Under the pieces are notes generated by a model. It was not told the DNA's origin and did no database searches. It saw only the letters and a program-made list of their open reading frames with translations. DNA of 64,000 nucleotides from Dysgonomonas sp. PF1-14. Its GTDB lineage: Bacteria; Bacteroidota; Bacteroidia; Bacteroidales; Dysgonomonadaceae. Positions 1 to 8,414 of the stretch are shown here, piece by piece. The DNA is taken from NCBI RefSeq assembly GCF_029892965.1, contig NZ_JARXWN010000008.1, positions 62,001 to 126,000 of the forward strand. Reading direction: 5' to 3'. Each line of letters starts with the position of its first letter. Positions within the stretch are counted from its first letter, which is position 1. A program made the position numbers and the translations under genes.

Positions 1-1
1 T

Positions 2-496
2 ATGCGCTATGCGGCAGGGATAAGCCTGCACCCTATCGAAAATACTACATTTCGTGTGTATGCAGACATATACAACAAGGACGAAAACCAGTACGATGCC
101 CTGCCCGAAGGTATTACCGAAGCCGGATACAAAGACCAGTACACTCTGTCGGTGTTTGCAGGCTATCAGAATAAGAGGATTTCGCTGGGTGCTGAGTACA
201 ACCGCATCTACAACAAGGGCTTTATAGAGAAGAAAGATTATTTTGGGTATTCGTTCTACACATCGGCAAAGCTGGCTCAGAAGTGGCGCACATTTGCCCG
301 CTACGACCTCACCGATTCGTCTGCTCCGGCCGGTTTCACATCTGCGTGGAACAGTGGCGATGGGCAACTGATGATGCTAGGCGTGGAATTTACTCCGCTA
401 AAACAGCTGAAGATAGCGCCGAACTTCCGCAATATCAATCCCGACAGAGGACGGTCGGAACAGTATTTGTTTGTTAATGTGGAGTTTAACCTGTAG
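2..496 (+). CDS. Outer-membrane porin, C-terminal part (5' truncated by window edge)
   Basis: The reading frame is open from the window edge, so only the last ~164 residues are visible. They show the alternating aromatic/hydrophobic pattern of antiparallel outer-membrane strands separated by charged turns, and the chain ends in a strand finishing N-L, where barrels usually end in an aromatic or hydrophobic residue. The position shortly upstream of a pst operon fits a phosphate-selective (OprP/OprO-type) porin, but the family is inferred from pattern and context and not from a diagnostic motif. A strong hairpin terminator follows within 25 bases. Confidence 0.6.
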   Translation: MRYAAGISLHPIENTTFRVYADIYNKDENQYDALPEGITEAGYKDQYTLSVFAGYQNKRISLGAEYNRIYNKGFIEKKDYFGYSFYTSAKLAQKWRTFARYDLTDSSAPAGFTSAWNSGDGQLMMLGVEFTPLKQLKIAPNFRNINPDRGRSEQYLFVNVEFNL

Positions 497-517
497 AAAA
501 CAACTGCTATATATAGA

Positions 518-556
518 AAGGCTTTAATCCAAAACAATTTGGCTAAAGCCTTTTTC
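518..556 (+). terminator. Intrinsic terminator of the porin gene
   Basis: Arms AGGCTTTA (519-526) and TAAAGCCT (544-551) with an inner CCAAA/TTTGG stem are followed by a T-run. Confidence 0.75.
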
Positions 557-575
557 TTTATTTTCCTTTATCTCC

Positions 576-594
576 CCCCACTTAAAAGTGGAGG
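576..594. repeat. Small palindromic repeat, CCTCCACTT family
   Basis: Near-palindrome with arms CCCCACTT / AAGTGGAGG. The same core recurs at 8250-8269 and 10162-10181, always between genes. Confidence 0.6.
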
Positions 595-625
595 CAACTA
601 AAAGACAGACAATGAATATCCCTTA

Positions 626-1105
626 TCAAAAGAAAGCACCTTGATATACTACATACCACCAATACTTATCTATTTTCTCCTTATGGGGATAATTCGCATA
701 CGAAGCTGGCAGTAAGCCATTATATGAATAAATATAGAGATCTTTATATTCTTTATCTATATGCGAAAAGCATTGAAAATTTACTGTAAACTCTATATAA
801 TTGTCAAAGTAATAAATCCGATGGAATAGCTTCAAATCATCAAACTCCTGTAACTGCAACTTCAAAGCATCTGTAATAGTATCATGTTCTCCCCTATTAG
901 AATACAGTATCGTCATGCTATTTGTCTTTTCAAAACGGTCTTCATTCTTTGTCAGAAAATCAACAAACCGGGCATAGTCCGCCTTATTATCATTATAGAA
1001 ACCAATCCATTTTGTTCGTTCTTCTTCGGGATTGCGTTCGTCCCGACAGGAATAAAAAACTGACAGAAGAGTACAGATTATCAGATATACAATATAAGAT
1101 TTCAT
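626..1105 (-). CDS. Hypothetical lipoprotein
   Basis: 159 residues beginning with a lipoprotein signal peptide: a hydrophobic core and a lipobox-like LSVFYSC, with Cys about residue 20. No family is recognised. It is the last gene of a reverse-strand run of four small secreted-protein genes and lies 6 bases after its neighbour, so it is probably co-transcribed. Confidence 0.65.
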   Translation of the reverse strand: MKSYIVYLIICTLLSVFYSCRDERNPEEERTKWIGFYNDNKADYARFVDFLTKNEDRFEKTNSMTILYSNRGEHDTITDALKLQLQEFDDLKLFHRIYYFDNYIEFTVNFQCFSHIDKEYKDLYIYSYNGLLPASYANYPHKEKIDKYWWYVVYQGAFF

Positions 1106-1111
1106 ACTAAA

Positions 1112-1543
1112 TTATTCTATTATAAGTTTAAAATCACGTTGTACAACATCGTATACAGAATATTTATACCTTCTCAGATAATTATTTCCACCGACATACA
1201 TCTGAAAATCATTAGCAATAAATAACTCTTTATCGAAAATGAATATCAGGATAGTATCTTCGAATTTGAAATCGTGAGGACTGTCTTTCAGTGAAATCTT
1301 GTATTGCATCCCCGATTTAGAGAATGGTACTATTATATTGTTTGCCAATATGGAATCTCTATTCGCTGTGAAAAATAATGTTGTATCCGGATAATTAAAA
1401 CTGGGAACCAGATAAACATCCTTATCCAATCTGTTTTCTACATAGAATCCGGTCCTATTAACCTTCGCAACTCCATCACAGCTTATAGCCAGCGAAACAA
1501 TACCGGAAAGAATAAGCAATAATATAAGAATCCTGTGTTTCAT
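1112..1543 (-). CDS. Hypothetical lipoprotein
   Basis: The frame opens at 1564, but the ATG at 1543 (MKHRILILLL...) gives a proper positively charged n-region and hydrophobic core ending in the lipobox-like AISC, so it is preferred. The mature part (~120 residues) is not recognised. The 1564 start would overlap the end of the upstream TPR gene, and either choice keeps the pair tightly coupled. Confidence 0.6.
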   Translation of the reverse strand: MKHRILILLLILSGIVSLAISCDGVAKVNRTGFYVENRLDKDVYLVPSFNYPDTTLFFTANRDSILANNIIVPFSKSGMQYKISLKDSPHDFKFEDTILIFIFDKELFIANDFQMYVGGNNYLRRYKYSVYDVVQRDFKLIIE

Positions 1544-1556
1544 AATAATAAAACAA

Positions 1557-2357
1557 TTATTCATTAATAATCATCTCTGAATATACATTATTGTAATGAT
1601 GCGTATAAGGATCGAACATTCTTTTGTTCTCGGCAAGCAGTTTCAACGCCTGCTCTTTATATCTTCGGTATTCATCCTTATTATCCGATATCTTGTAAAT
1701 CTTACACTTATAATAAGCATTATCTGCCAGTTCATTTACTTCGCTCTGTTTTTCAAACGCTTTCAACGCATTTTCATAGTCTCCCACTTCGTAATAAGTT
1801 ACCCCCAACTGATAATAGTCATATAATCCTGCCGAATAACCCTTTGCATTCAGTTGATTATTAAACACTTCTATTGCCTTTTGCTTCTGGTTGATTGCAC
1901 TGTAACAGATTCCTCTTGCTATATGCAAATGATAGTGTCCATTAACGGAGCTACCGATATCGTATTTCACTAAGCTTTCGAGTTTTTCAATGTCTTGAAT
2001 TGCACCCTTATAATCACGAAAAAACTGAAATCGACACCATCCCCTGTACCCCAGATTCTCCTCTGCATCGTGCTCCACTGCTTTGTCTATCAACTTCTTC
2101 CATGTTACGAAATCACCGCTCTTGAGATATGCGACCGATTTACTTCTGTACGCATAGGCAAAATGCGGACAGATGTCGATCGCATTGTCGAATATTTCTT
2201 GAAATTCTCGCTGAAACTGATAATATCCATTTGCTTTTTCCGCTTCTATACAGGCTTTGTATTGTAAGGTATCGCCATCGAACAGATAGGCATTACAGTT
2301 TGGCTGTGCAGACAGACAAAACGGGAAAATCAGAAGTATGTATATAATATTTTTCAT
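1557..2357 (-). CDS. Secreted TPR-repeat protein
   Basis: 266 residues. A signal peptide (MKNIIYILLIFPFCLSAQ) is followed by repeated helix pairs with tetratricopeptide spacing, clearest at roughly residues 150-220 (motifs such as YYQLGVTYYEVGDYENALKAFEKQ). TPRs are protein-interaction scaffolds, so a periplasmic or surface role is inferred. It overlaps the preceding gene by ATGA (2354-2357), showing translational coupling with the TonB-domain-like gene. Confidence 0.75.
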   Translation of the reverse strand: MKNIIYILLIFPFCLSAQPNCNAYLFDGDTLQYKACIEAEKANGYYQFQREFQEIFDNAIDICPHFAYAYRSKSVAYLKSGDFVTWKKLIDKAVEHDAEENLGYRGWCRFQFFRDYKGAIQDIEKLESLVKYDIGSSVNGHYHLHIARGICYSAINQKQKAIEVFNNQLNAKGYSAGLYDYYQLGVTYYEVGDYENALKAFEKQSEVNELADNAYYKCKIYKISDNKDEYRRYKEQALKLLAENKRMFDPYTHHYNNVYSEMIINE

Positions 2358-2869
2358 GGCAGTATCTCTATCAGTTGTCCATCCTGTATTTTAAAGATCA
2401 AATATTGATAATAATCTACCTCAGCATCTTTACTTCGTTGTATTTTCCAACCTTTCAGACCTTTTGTTATATCCATAAGCTGAGATGTAACCGACTGTGG
2501 AAAAACTTTTTCGTTATAATTTTCATCCATCGCAATTAAACGAAACCTGTCGGTTTCACCTTTATAGTTTACTACAAAATTGATTCTGATAAGCCCTGTT
2601 TCGTTCTCAATCTTTTCCGGTTTGTATTTAGCTGCAAATTCTTTTTCTATTGCCAGTTTTTCCCCTTCATACTCCAAGCCGTTGTCGAAGTGATTAAAAT
2701 ACTGATAAATGCGTTTCTCCAAGTTGAGTTCAAAATCTTTCCTGTCAGTTTTTTCATCAAATTCGATATCCCCTACATATTTCGGATACTTGGATTGAAT
2801 TTCTTTTCCGTCCTGACCAAACAATGAGTTGAGAGGGATTAACAGTATAAATATTAGCAACTTATACAT
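2354..2869 (-). CDS. Secreted protein with TonB C-terminal-like domain
   Basis: 171 residues with an N-terminal signal peptide (MYKLLIFILLIPLNSLFGQ). The last ~90 residues (GLIRINFVVNYKGETDRFRL... GWKIQRSKDAEV) resemble the TonB C-terminal fold common in small Bacteroidetes secreted proteins. There is no transmembrane anchor or proline-rich linker, so it is unlikely to be a true energy transducer. It is the first gene of the four-gene reverse operon. Confidence 0.55.
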   Translation of the reverse strand: MYKLLIFILLIPLNSLFGQDGKEIQSKYPKYVGDIEFDEKTDRKDFELNLEKRIYQYFNHFDNGLEYEGEKLAIEKEFAAKYKPEKIENETGLIRINFVVNYKGETDRFRLIAMDENYNEKVFPQSVTSQLMDITKGLKGWKIQRSKDAEVDYYQYLIFKIQDGQLIEILP

Positions 2870-3006
2870 CTGATATAGTTTTTAGAGTTTGTTTCTGTAC
2901 AAAGAAAACAATTATCTTTTAATTCTTAACCGTTTCGTAACATATCCTTAGTCTGTTTGTTATAATATCACAATAATATTGCATCAAAATTAAAAAGCAT
3001 AAGGAA

Positions 3007-4047
3007 ATGAAGAAAACAGTATTATTCGCAGCAGCAGCACTTATCGTAGCATTAAGCTCGTGTGGAAAAAAAGAAGCGTCACTTTCGGGAGCAGGAGCCA
3101 CATTCCCCGCACCGTTCTACAATATAGTATTTAAAGAATATGCCAAGACAAACAGCAACGTTACCTACGGAGCCATCGGCAGTGGCGGCGGCATCCGCAG
3201 TCTGAAAGACAAAACGGTAGACTTCGGCGCAACAGATGTATTCCTATCAGACAAAGAATTGCAGGAAATGGGTGCAGATGTAATACACATCCCTACCGCA
3301 CTGGGCGGCGTGGTGCTATCGTACAACCTGACAGGCGTAAACGACCTGAAACTGACCGCCGAACTGATATCGGACATATACAGGGGTAAAATAACCAACT
3401 GGAACGATGCACGCCTGAAAGAACTGAACCCGACAATAACATTCCCCGATAAAAAGATAACTCCAGTCTACCGTTCGGACGGTAGCGGTACTACATCGGT
3501 ATTCTCGGAATACATGTCGAAAGTAAATGAAGTATGGAAAGTGGAAATCGGTGAAGGCAAGTCACTTAAATTCCCTGAGGGAATCGCAGCAAAAGGTAAT
3601 CCGGGAGTAGCAGGCATCATTGCCGAAACAGAAGGTGCAATAGGATACATCGGATCAGAGTACGCCCTTGCTCTGGATATGTCATCGGCACTATTGCAAA
3701 ACAGCGCAGGCAACTTCGTAGCAGCAGACGCCAACAGCATTTCTGCTTCGGCAAATGTAGACATACCAGCTGATACACGCGTGGTAATCACCAATTCGCC
3801 GAACCCCGAAGCTTACCCGATCAGCACATTTACATGGATCATTGCATACAAGGAACAAAATTATAACAACCGTACAGAAGCTCAGGCACAGGCACTGAAA
3901 GGCCTGTTGAACTTCATAATCAGCAATGTAGGACAGGAGACTGCTACCAAGACACATTATGCACCACTTCCTGCCGTTGCTGTAGAAAAAACAAAAGCAA
4001 TCATTGAATCCATGACGTATGACAGTCAAACAATAGTAGCCCCCTAA
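3007..4047 (+). CDS. pstS: Phosphate ABC transporter substrate-binding lipoprotein
   Basis: 346 residues. It has a lipoprotein signal (LSSC, Cys19), then the PstS signature GAGATFPAPFY near residues 27-37 and the phosphate-binding SDGSGTT near 155-162. It binds orthophosphate in the periplasm and delivers it to PstCAB. It starts the pstSCAB-phoU run. The stop codon lies inside a C/G-rich palindromic repeat (4039-4065), so the last residues come from repeat DNA. Confidence 0.95.
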   Translation: MKKTVLFAAAALIVALSSCGKKEASLSGAGATFPAPFYNIVFKEYAKTNSNVTYGAIGSGGGIRSLKDKTVDFGATDVFLSDKELQEMGADVIHIPTALGGVVLSYNLTGVNDLKLTAELISDIYRGKITNWNDARLKELNPTITFPDKKITPVYRSDGSGTTSVFSEYMSKVNEVWKVEIGEGKSLKFPEGIAAKGNPGVAGIIAETEGAIGYIGSEYALALDMSSALLQNSAGNFVAADANSISASANVDIPADTRVVITNSPNPEAYPISTFTWIIAYKEQNYNNRTEAQAQALKGLLNFIISNVGQETATKTHYAPLPAVAVEKTKAIIESMTYDSQTIVAP

Positions 4048-4065
4048 TCCCCCGGAGGGGGACTT
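4039..4065. repeat. C-rich palindromic repeat, copy A1
   Basis: Core CCCCCGGAGGGGG preceded by GCCCCCTAAT. In reverse complement it matches the family seen in copies A2-A5 (GCCTCCCC..GGGGAGG..GGAGGGGC). It supplies the pstS stop codon. Confidence 0.7.
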
Positions 4066-4083
4066 TTGAAGCAAGAAAAACAA

Positions 4084-5061
4084 ATGATAAATACAAAAAC
4101 AGATACTCTTACAAAAGCCTCCCCTCGGGGAGGTTTGGAGGGGCTTCGGGATAAAATATTCAAATCGGTATTATTCATCGCTGCCTGCCTTATCATCCTG
4201 CTCACCGCAGGAATCATATACGGGCTGGTAAGCAAGAGTATCGGGGCATTCTCAGAGTTCGGAATACTGAATTTTATAACATCTACCGAGTGGGATTCGC
4301 GCAACGACGAATACGGAGCATTGCCGTTCATAGCGGGCACAATGCTGACTTCTATACTCGCCCTGCTGTTTTGTATTCCATTCTCATTATCGGTTGCACT
4401 GTTCAACGGTGAATATTTCCGAAACAAGAAAATATCGACCATAGTAAGTTCGGTAGTCGACCTGCTGGCAGGCATACCATCCATAGTTTACGGGTTGTGG
4501 GGGTTTTATACCCTGCGCCCGATTCTTATCGACATGGGTGTCAGCGATCAGGGTTTTGGCGTACTGCTGTCGTCTATCGTATTGGCTATTATGATCATAC
4601 CATACGCATCGTCGCTCAGTACCGAGTTCATCGCTATGGTTCCCAACGACCTCAAGGAAGGAGCATACAGTCTGGGGGCTACCCGGCTGGAAGTAATCAC
4701 CTCCGTAAATCTGCCTGTGGCCGGATCGGGAATATTTGCAGCCTATGTACTTGCATTCGGGCGCGCACTGGGTGAAACTATGGCTGTAACTATGCTGATA
4801 GGAAACACGAATAACATACCGACAAGCCTTGCCGACACAGGAAACTCTATGGCGAGTATCATAGCCAACCAGTTTGGCGAAGCCAGCGGATTGAAGCTAA
4901 GCTCGCTGATGGCTATCGGGTTGCTGTTGTTCCTTATTACAGCGGGGATCAATTTTGTAGCCAAGTACATTATGAAAATGTTCACCTCCCCCACCCCCTC
5001 CAAATGGAGGGGAGTCGGCAAAGCCACAATGACAAAGAGATTATTACTAAACAAAGAATGA
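4084..5061 (+). CDS. pstC: Phosphate ABC transporter permease PstC
   Basis: 325 residues from ATG 4084; the frame is open to a TTG at 4066, but ATG is preferred. Six membrane segments and the permease EAA-type loop (NDLKEGAYSLGATRLEVI) near residue 190 identify PstC. It forms the inner-membrane phosphate channel with PstA. Both termini are odd: residues ~13-20 (SPRGGLEG) and the C-terminal SPTPSKWRGVG are translated from inserted palindromic repeats, which stayed in frame. It overlaps pstA by ATGA at 5058-5061. Confidence 0.93.
   Translation: MINTKTDTLTKASPRGGLEGLRDKIFKSVLFIAACLIILLTAGIIYGLVSKSIGAFSEFGILNFITSTEWDSRNDEYGALPFIAGTMLTSILALLFCIPFSLSVALFNGEYFRNKKISTIVSSVVDLLAGIPSIVYGLWGFYTLRPILIDMGVSDQGFGVLLSSIVLAIMIIPYASSLSTEFIAMVPNDLKEGAYSLGATRLEVITSVNLPVAGSGIFAAYVLAFGRALGETMAVTMLIGNTNNIPTSLADTGNSMASIIANQFGEASGLKLSSLMAIGLLLFLITAGINFVAKYIMKMFTSPTPSKWRGVGKATMTKRLLLNKE
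4117..4145. repeat. Palindromic repeat copy A2, inside pstC
   Basis: CCTCCCCTCGGGGAGG (4118-4133) followed by TTTGGAGGGG. It lies in frame within the pstC N-terminal codons. Confidence 0.75.
4985..5015. repeat. Palindromic repeat copy A3, inside the pstC 3' end
   Basis: CCTCCCCCACCCCCTCC followed by AAATGGAGGGGAG, in reverse orientation relative to A2. It encodes part of the PstC C-terminal tail. Confidence 0.7.
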
Positions 5062-5990
5062 AAATAATTAATAATTCTCCAACTTCTTCCGGCAGGAAGA
5101 ACCCAGTCTCCCCTTTTGGGAGAGGTTCGGAGGGGGTGGCATATCGCCTTGCCAAGAGCAGGATATTCTTCTTCGGAGTATGCGCTTTATCTGCCGTTAC
5201 CATGATACCGCTTTTCCTCATACTGTGGGAACTGGTAAAAAAAGGTTACAAGCAATTCAATCTGAGCCTGTTTACCGAAGTTGCACCTACCTCTATGGAA
5301 GCCATGCTGGCACGCATCAGCGATAGCCCTATACCCGGTGGTATACTCAACGGTATTACGGGAACACTGCTCATACTGGCCATAGCCATCGTTATAGCCA
5401 TACCAGTGGGGATAATGACAGGGATATATCTAGCCGAGAATCCGAAGAAAAAGACAGCAAGCCTTGTACGCAGCCTCAGCGATCTGTTGCAGGGCATACC
5501 GTCCATCGTTATCGGGGTAGTAGTCTACATTTGGGTGGTAATACCCATGTCGGGCTATTCGGCACTGGCAGGTAGTGTGGCATTGGCGATAATGATGCTG
5601 CCGATGATTATACGCTCTACCGAAGAAAGTATAAAGATGCTGCCCGCTTCGCTCAAAGAAGCAGGTCTGGCACTCGGCGGATCATACACTACAGTGGTAT
5701 TGAAAATATTGCTCCCATCGGCTTTCAGCGGATTGTTTACAGGATCGTTGCTCGCCGTATCGCGTGTGATGGGCGAAACAGCCCCGCTACTGGTTACGGC
5801 TCTGGGCGCAGCAACGGTAAACTGGGATGCAACCAACCCTACCAGCGCCATCTCGCTGCTGATATGGGAGTTCTATAACGACCCTAACCTCGCAGATCTG
5901 GTGTGGTCTTCATCACTACTGCTTCTGCTATTCGTATTGGGTATCAATCTTTTCGCAAAAAGTATAGCAAAAAAATGGAAAATACAGTAA
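5058..5990 (+). CDS. pstA: Phosphate ABC transporter permease PstA
   Basis: 310 residues. The start at 5058 is chosen because the ATG overlaps the pstC stop. About six membrane helices, and an EAA-type loop ([22 protein letters not shown]) near residue 205 that docks with PstB. Residues ~17-28 ([12 protein letters not shown]) come from repeat copy A4, giving an unusual cytoplasmic N-terminus. It overlaps pstB by 16 bases. Confidence 0.93.
   Translation: MKIINNSPTSSGRKNPVSPFGRGSEGVAYRLAKSRIFFFGVCALSAVTMIPLFLILWELVKKGYKQFNLSLFTEVAPTSMEAMLARISDSPIPGGILNGITGTLLILAIAIVIAIPVGIMTGIYLAENPKKKTASLVRSLSDLLQGIPSIVIGVVVYIWVVIPMSGYSALAGSVALAIMMLPMIIRSTEESIKMLPASLKEAGLALGGSYTTVVLKILLPSAFSGLFTGSLLAVSRVMGETAPLLVTALGAATVNWDATNPTSAISLLIWEFYNDPNLADLVWSSSLLLLLFVLGINLFAKSIAKKWKIQ
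5107..5141. repeat. Palindromic repeat copy A4, inside the pstA 5' end
   Basis: CTCCCCTTTTGGGAGAGG followed by TTCGGAGGGGGTGG. Same orientation as A2, translated in frame. Confidence 0.7.
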
Positions 5991-6757
5991 ATTTGAACGA
6001 ACAGCATATTCTGGAACTGAAAAACGTTTCGGTATCGTACACTCCGGGTAAAAACGCAGTGAACAACGTTAGCGCGATTATCAATCCCAATACGGTAACT
6101 GCTGTGATGGGACCTTCGGGTTGTGGCAAGAGTACGCTGCTGCGGGCGATCAACCGCATGCACGAACTCTATCCCGACATAGTGACTACAGGCGAAATAC
6201 TGCTGAAAGGGCAGAATATATTCGATATGAACCCAATGAAGGTACGCCGGCTGGCAGGAATGGTATTTCAACGGCCAAACCCCTTCCCTACTATGAGTAT
6301 TTACGACAATGTGATTGCCGGATATAAGCTCAACAATGTGAAGCTGAGCAGGCAGGAAAGGGACGAAATAGTGGAAAACAGCCTCCGTAGCGTTGCCCTG
6401 TGGGATGAGGTAAAAGATTCGATGACAAAGAAAGGTACATTCCTATCGGGAGGACAACAACAACGCCTGTGCATCGCGCGTGCACTGGCACTGAAACCCG
6501 AACTGCTGCTGATGGACGAACCTACTTCGGCACTCGACCCTATATCGACAGGCAGAGTGGAAGAACTGATCTTCGAACTGAAAAAGGATTATACGATAGT
6601 AATCGTTACGCACAATATGTCGCAAGCTGCCCGACTTTCGGACAATTCGATGTTCATGTATCTGGGCGAACTTGTGGAATACGGCACAACGAAACAGATG
6701 TTTACCAAGCCGAAAGATAAGCGTACAGAGGATTATTTGACAGGGGTATTCAGTTAA
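5975..6757 (+). CDS. pstB: Phosphate ABC transporter ATPase
   Basis: 260 residues from ATG 5975. Walker [10 protein letters not shown] (~45-53), signature LSGGQQQRL (~158) and Walker [14 protein letters not shown] (~178) are intact, and NRMHELYPD after Walker A is typical of PstB. It powers phosphate import through PstCA. The start lies within the last codons of pstA. Confidence 0.96.
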   Translation: MENTVNLNEQHILELKNVSVSYTPGKNAVNNVSAIINPNTVTAVMGPSGCGKSTLLRAINRMHELYPDIVTTGEILLKGQNIFDMNPMKVRRLAGMVFQRPNPFPTMSIYDNVIAGYKLNNVKLSRQERDEIVENSLRSVALWDEVKDSMTKKGTFLSGGQQQRLCIARALALKPELLLMDEPTSALDPISTGRVEELIFELKKDYTIVIVTHNMSQAARLSDNSMFMYLGELVEYGTTKQMFTKPKDKRTEDYLTGVFS

Positions 6758-6810
6758 CGGCCCCTCCAACCTCCCCATAGGGGAGGCTCATTCTCCCTTT
6801 GGGAGACTAA
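6758..6810. repeat. Palindromic repeat copy A5, pstB-phoU spacer
   Basis: Two hairpins: CCTCCCCATAGGGGAGG and CTCCCTTTGGGAG. The reverse complement matches copies A2 and A4. No T-run follows, so it is more likely an mRNA-processing or repeat element than a terminator. Confidence 0.7.
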
Positions 6811-6850
6811 GGACAAACAATTCATAATTCATAATTCATAATTAAAAAAC

Positions 6851-7531
6851 ATGACTTCAAATATAAAAAACAAACAGCTTGAACTTCTGCTTCACGATTT
6901 CGAACTATTGTCGAAAACCGCAATGATACAGATGCAGATAACCACCAAGCTGCTGGACGACAATACAATCGAATCGCTCTACGAAGAGGCCGAATCGAAT
7001 GAGATAATCATGGACAGGCTCGAGATAAAGGTGCGCGAAGAAGTGGTATTCACTATCTTTCAGTTCAATCCCATAGCTGCCGACCTGCGTAAGATCATTA
7101 CCTATCAGGACATTACCACCAATCTGGAGCGTATAGGCGATATGTTGCTCAACATTATCCATTTCCTGAAAAAGACCGATCTGTCTGCACCGCATTTTGA
7201 GACGATAAACAAAATGATACACAAGATGGTACAGTACACGAGTGAAATGCTGCGCAACTGCATTTTCTCATTTTCTAACGAAGACAGCCATACAGCCTAT
7301 CAGGTGATAAAAGAAGATGACAAAGTAGACGAATTATATCATCAAATAAGTTTATCTTTACAGGAGACATTTGCCGATAACAAGTTGAGCAAAACGGAGA
7401 TACAGAACATGATAAATGTAAACTCCATTTCGCACAACCTCGAACGTATTGGCGACAGTGCCACTAACATTGCCGAAGCAGCCATATACCTAACCGAAGG
7501 AAAAGACATAAGACATGGAAACAAACAATAA
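6851..7531 (+). CDS. phoU: Phosphate-signalling regulator PhoU
   Basis: 226 residues, all helical, of the usual PhoU length, with two related halves (PIAADLRKIITYQDITTNLERIGDM and INVNSISHNLERIGDSATNIAE). The ERIGD repeats are the PhoU signature. PhoU links Pst transport status to the sensor kinase. It overlaps the response regulator by 17 bases. Confidence 0.95.
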   Translation: MTSNIKNKQLELLLHDFELLSKTAMIQMQITTKLLDDNTIESLYEEAESNEIIMDRLEIKVREEVVFTIFQFNPIAADLRKIITYQDITTNLERIGDMLLNIIHFLKKTDLSAPHFETINKMIHKMVQYTSEMLRNCIFSFSNEDSHTAYQVIKEDDKVDELYHQISLSLQETFADNKLSKTEIQNMINVNSISHNLERIGDSATNIAEAAIYLTEGKDIRHGNKQ

Positions 7532-8216
7532 AGATGTATCTATACTGATAGTGGACGATGAACCGGATATCCGCGAGATATTACAGTTCAACCTGCAAAA
7601 CGAAGGGTACGAAATAGACCTCGCCGAATCATCGGAACAGGCAGCTAAGATATTGCAGCCGAAGCACAGGCTGATACTGCTGGATGTGATGATGGCAGGT
7701 ATTTCGGGCTTTAAGTTTGCCGATCAGCTAAGGAAAGAGGGCAACAATATCCCTATTATTTTCCTCACAGCCAAAGATACCGAAAACGATATGCTCACAG
7801 GCTTTTCCATAGGTGGTGACGATTATATATCCAAGCCGTTTTCGATAAAGGAAGTAGTAGCACGCGTAAGGAGCATACTCAAACGTACCGGAGGGCAGTC
7901 GAAGACCGCACCGGATAACAAGCTCACAATAAAAGACCTTATTATCGACTTCGATACCAAAACCGTTACGGTAAACGGTAAACCGGTGGAGCTTACCAAA
8001 ACGGAGTTCAACATACTGGTGCTGCTGGTGCAGAACGCAGGACGTATATTTTCGCGCTCCGACATATTGGATAAAGCATGGAAAGACGATGGCATTGTAC
8101 TCGAAAGAACTGTAGATGTGCACATTGCCCGACTAAGGAAAAAGATCGGTGACTATGGCGACTATATTATCAATCGCACCGGATACGGATATACATTTAA
8201 TAGTCCTGCAAACTAA
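7515..8216 (+). CDS. phoB: OmpR/PhoB-family response regulator
   Basis: 233 residues. The receiver domain has the acidic pair (VDDEPD ~10-15), phospho-acceptor Asp in LILLDVMM (~54) and conserved Lys in SKPFS (~105). The C-terminal winged helix (~135-229) is of OmpR type with the recognition-helix region VDVHIARLRKKIG. Its place directly after phoU and before a matching sensor kinase makes a PhoB role likely. No pho box was identified. Confidence 0.88.
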   Translation: METNNKDVSILIVDDEPDIREILQFNLQNEGYEIDLAESSEQAAKILQPKHRLILLDVMMAGISGFKFADQLRKEGNNIPIIFLTAKDTENDMLTGFSIGGDDYISKPFSIKEVVARVRSILKRTGGQSKTAPDNKLTIKDLIIDFDTKTVTVNGKPVELTKTEFNILVLLVQNAGRIFSRSDILDKAWKDDGIVLERTVDVHIARLRKKIGDYGDYIINRTGYGYTFNSPAN

Positions 8217-8249
8217 GTACAGGCTTATCGAGTTTTTCAGTAAAAATTG

Positions 8250-8269
8250 CCTCCACTTTTAAGTGGAGG
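8250..8269. repeat. Palindromic repeat, CCTCCACTT family
   Basis: CCTCCACTT - TT - AAGTGGAGG, a near-perfect palindrome in the spacer between the regulator and kinase genes. Confidence 0.7.
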
Positions 8270-8290
8270 ATACAAGTAACAATATAAGAA

Positions 8291-8331
8291 TGGCTTTAGC
8301 CAAACTCCGCTTTTGACTAAAGTCTTTTTTT
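8291..8331 (+). terminator. Probable terminator after the response-regulator gene
   Basis: Imperfect stem GGCTTTAGCCAAA (8292-8304) with TTTTGACTAAAGTC (8311-8324), then seven T. The sequence resembles the terminator at 518-556. Confidence 0.55.
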
Positions 8332-8343
8332 AGATATTCGTAC

Positions 8344-8363
8344 CCACGCCTTAAAAGGCGTGG
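8344..8363. repeat. Palindromic repeat, CCACGCCTT variant
   Basis: CCACGCCTT - AA - AAGGCGTGG: same architecture as the CCTCCACTT family (9-bp arms, 2-nt loop) with a different arm. Confidence 0.6.
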
Positions 8364-8414
8364 CAATTATAACAATAAAAAAAATAGAGGTTCATCAATC
8401 TAAAATTATATTTT

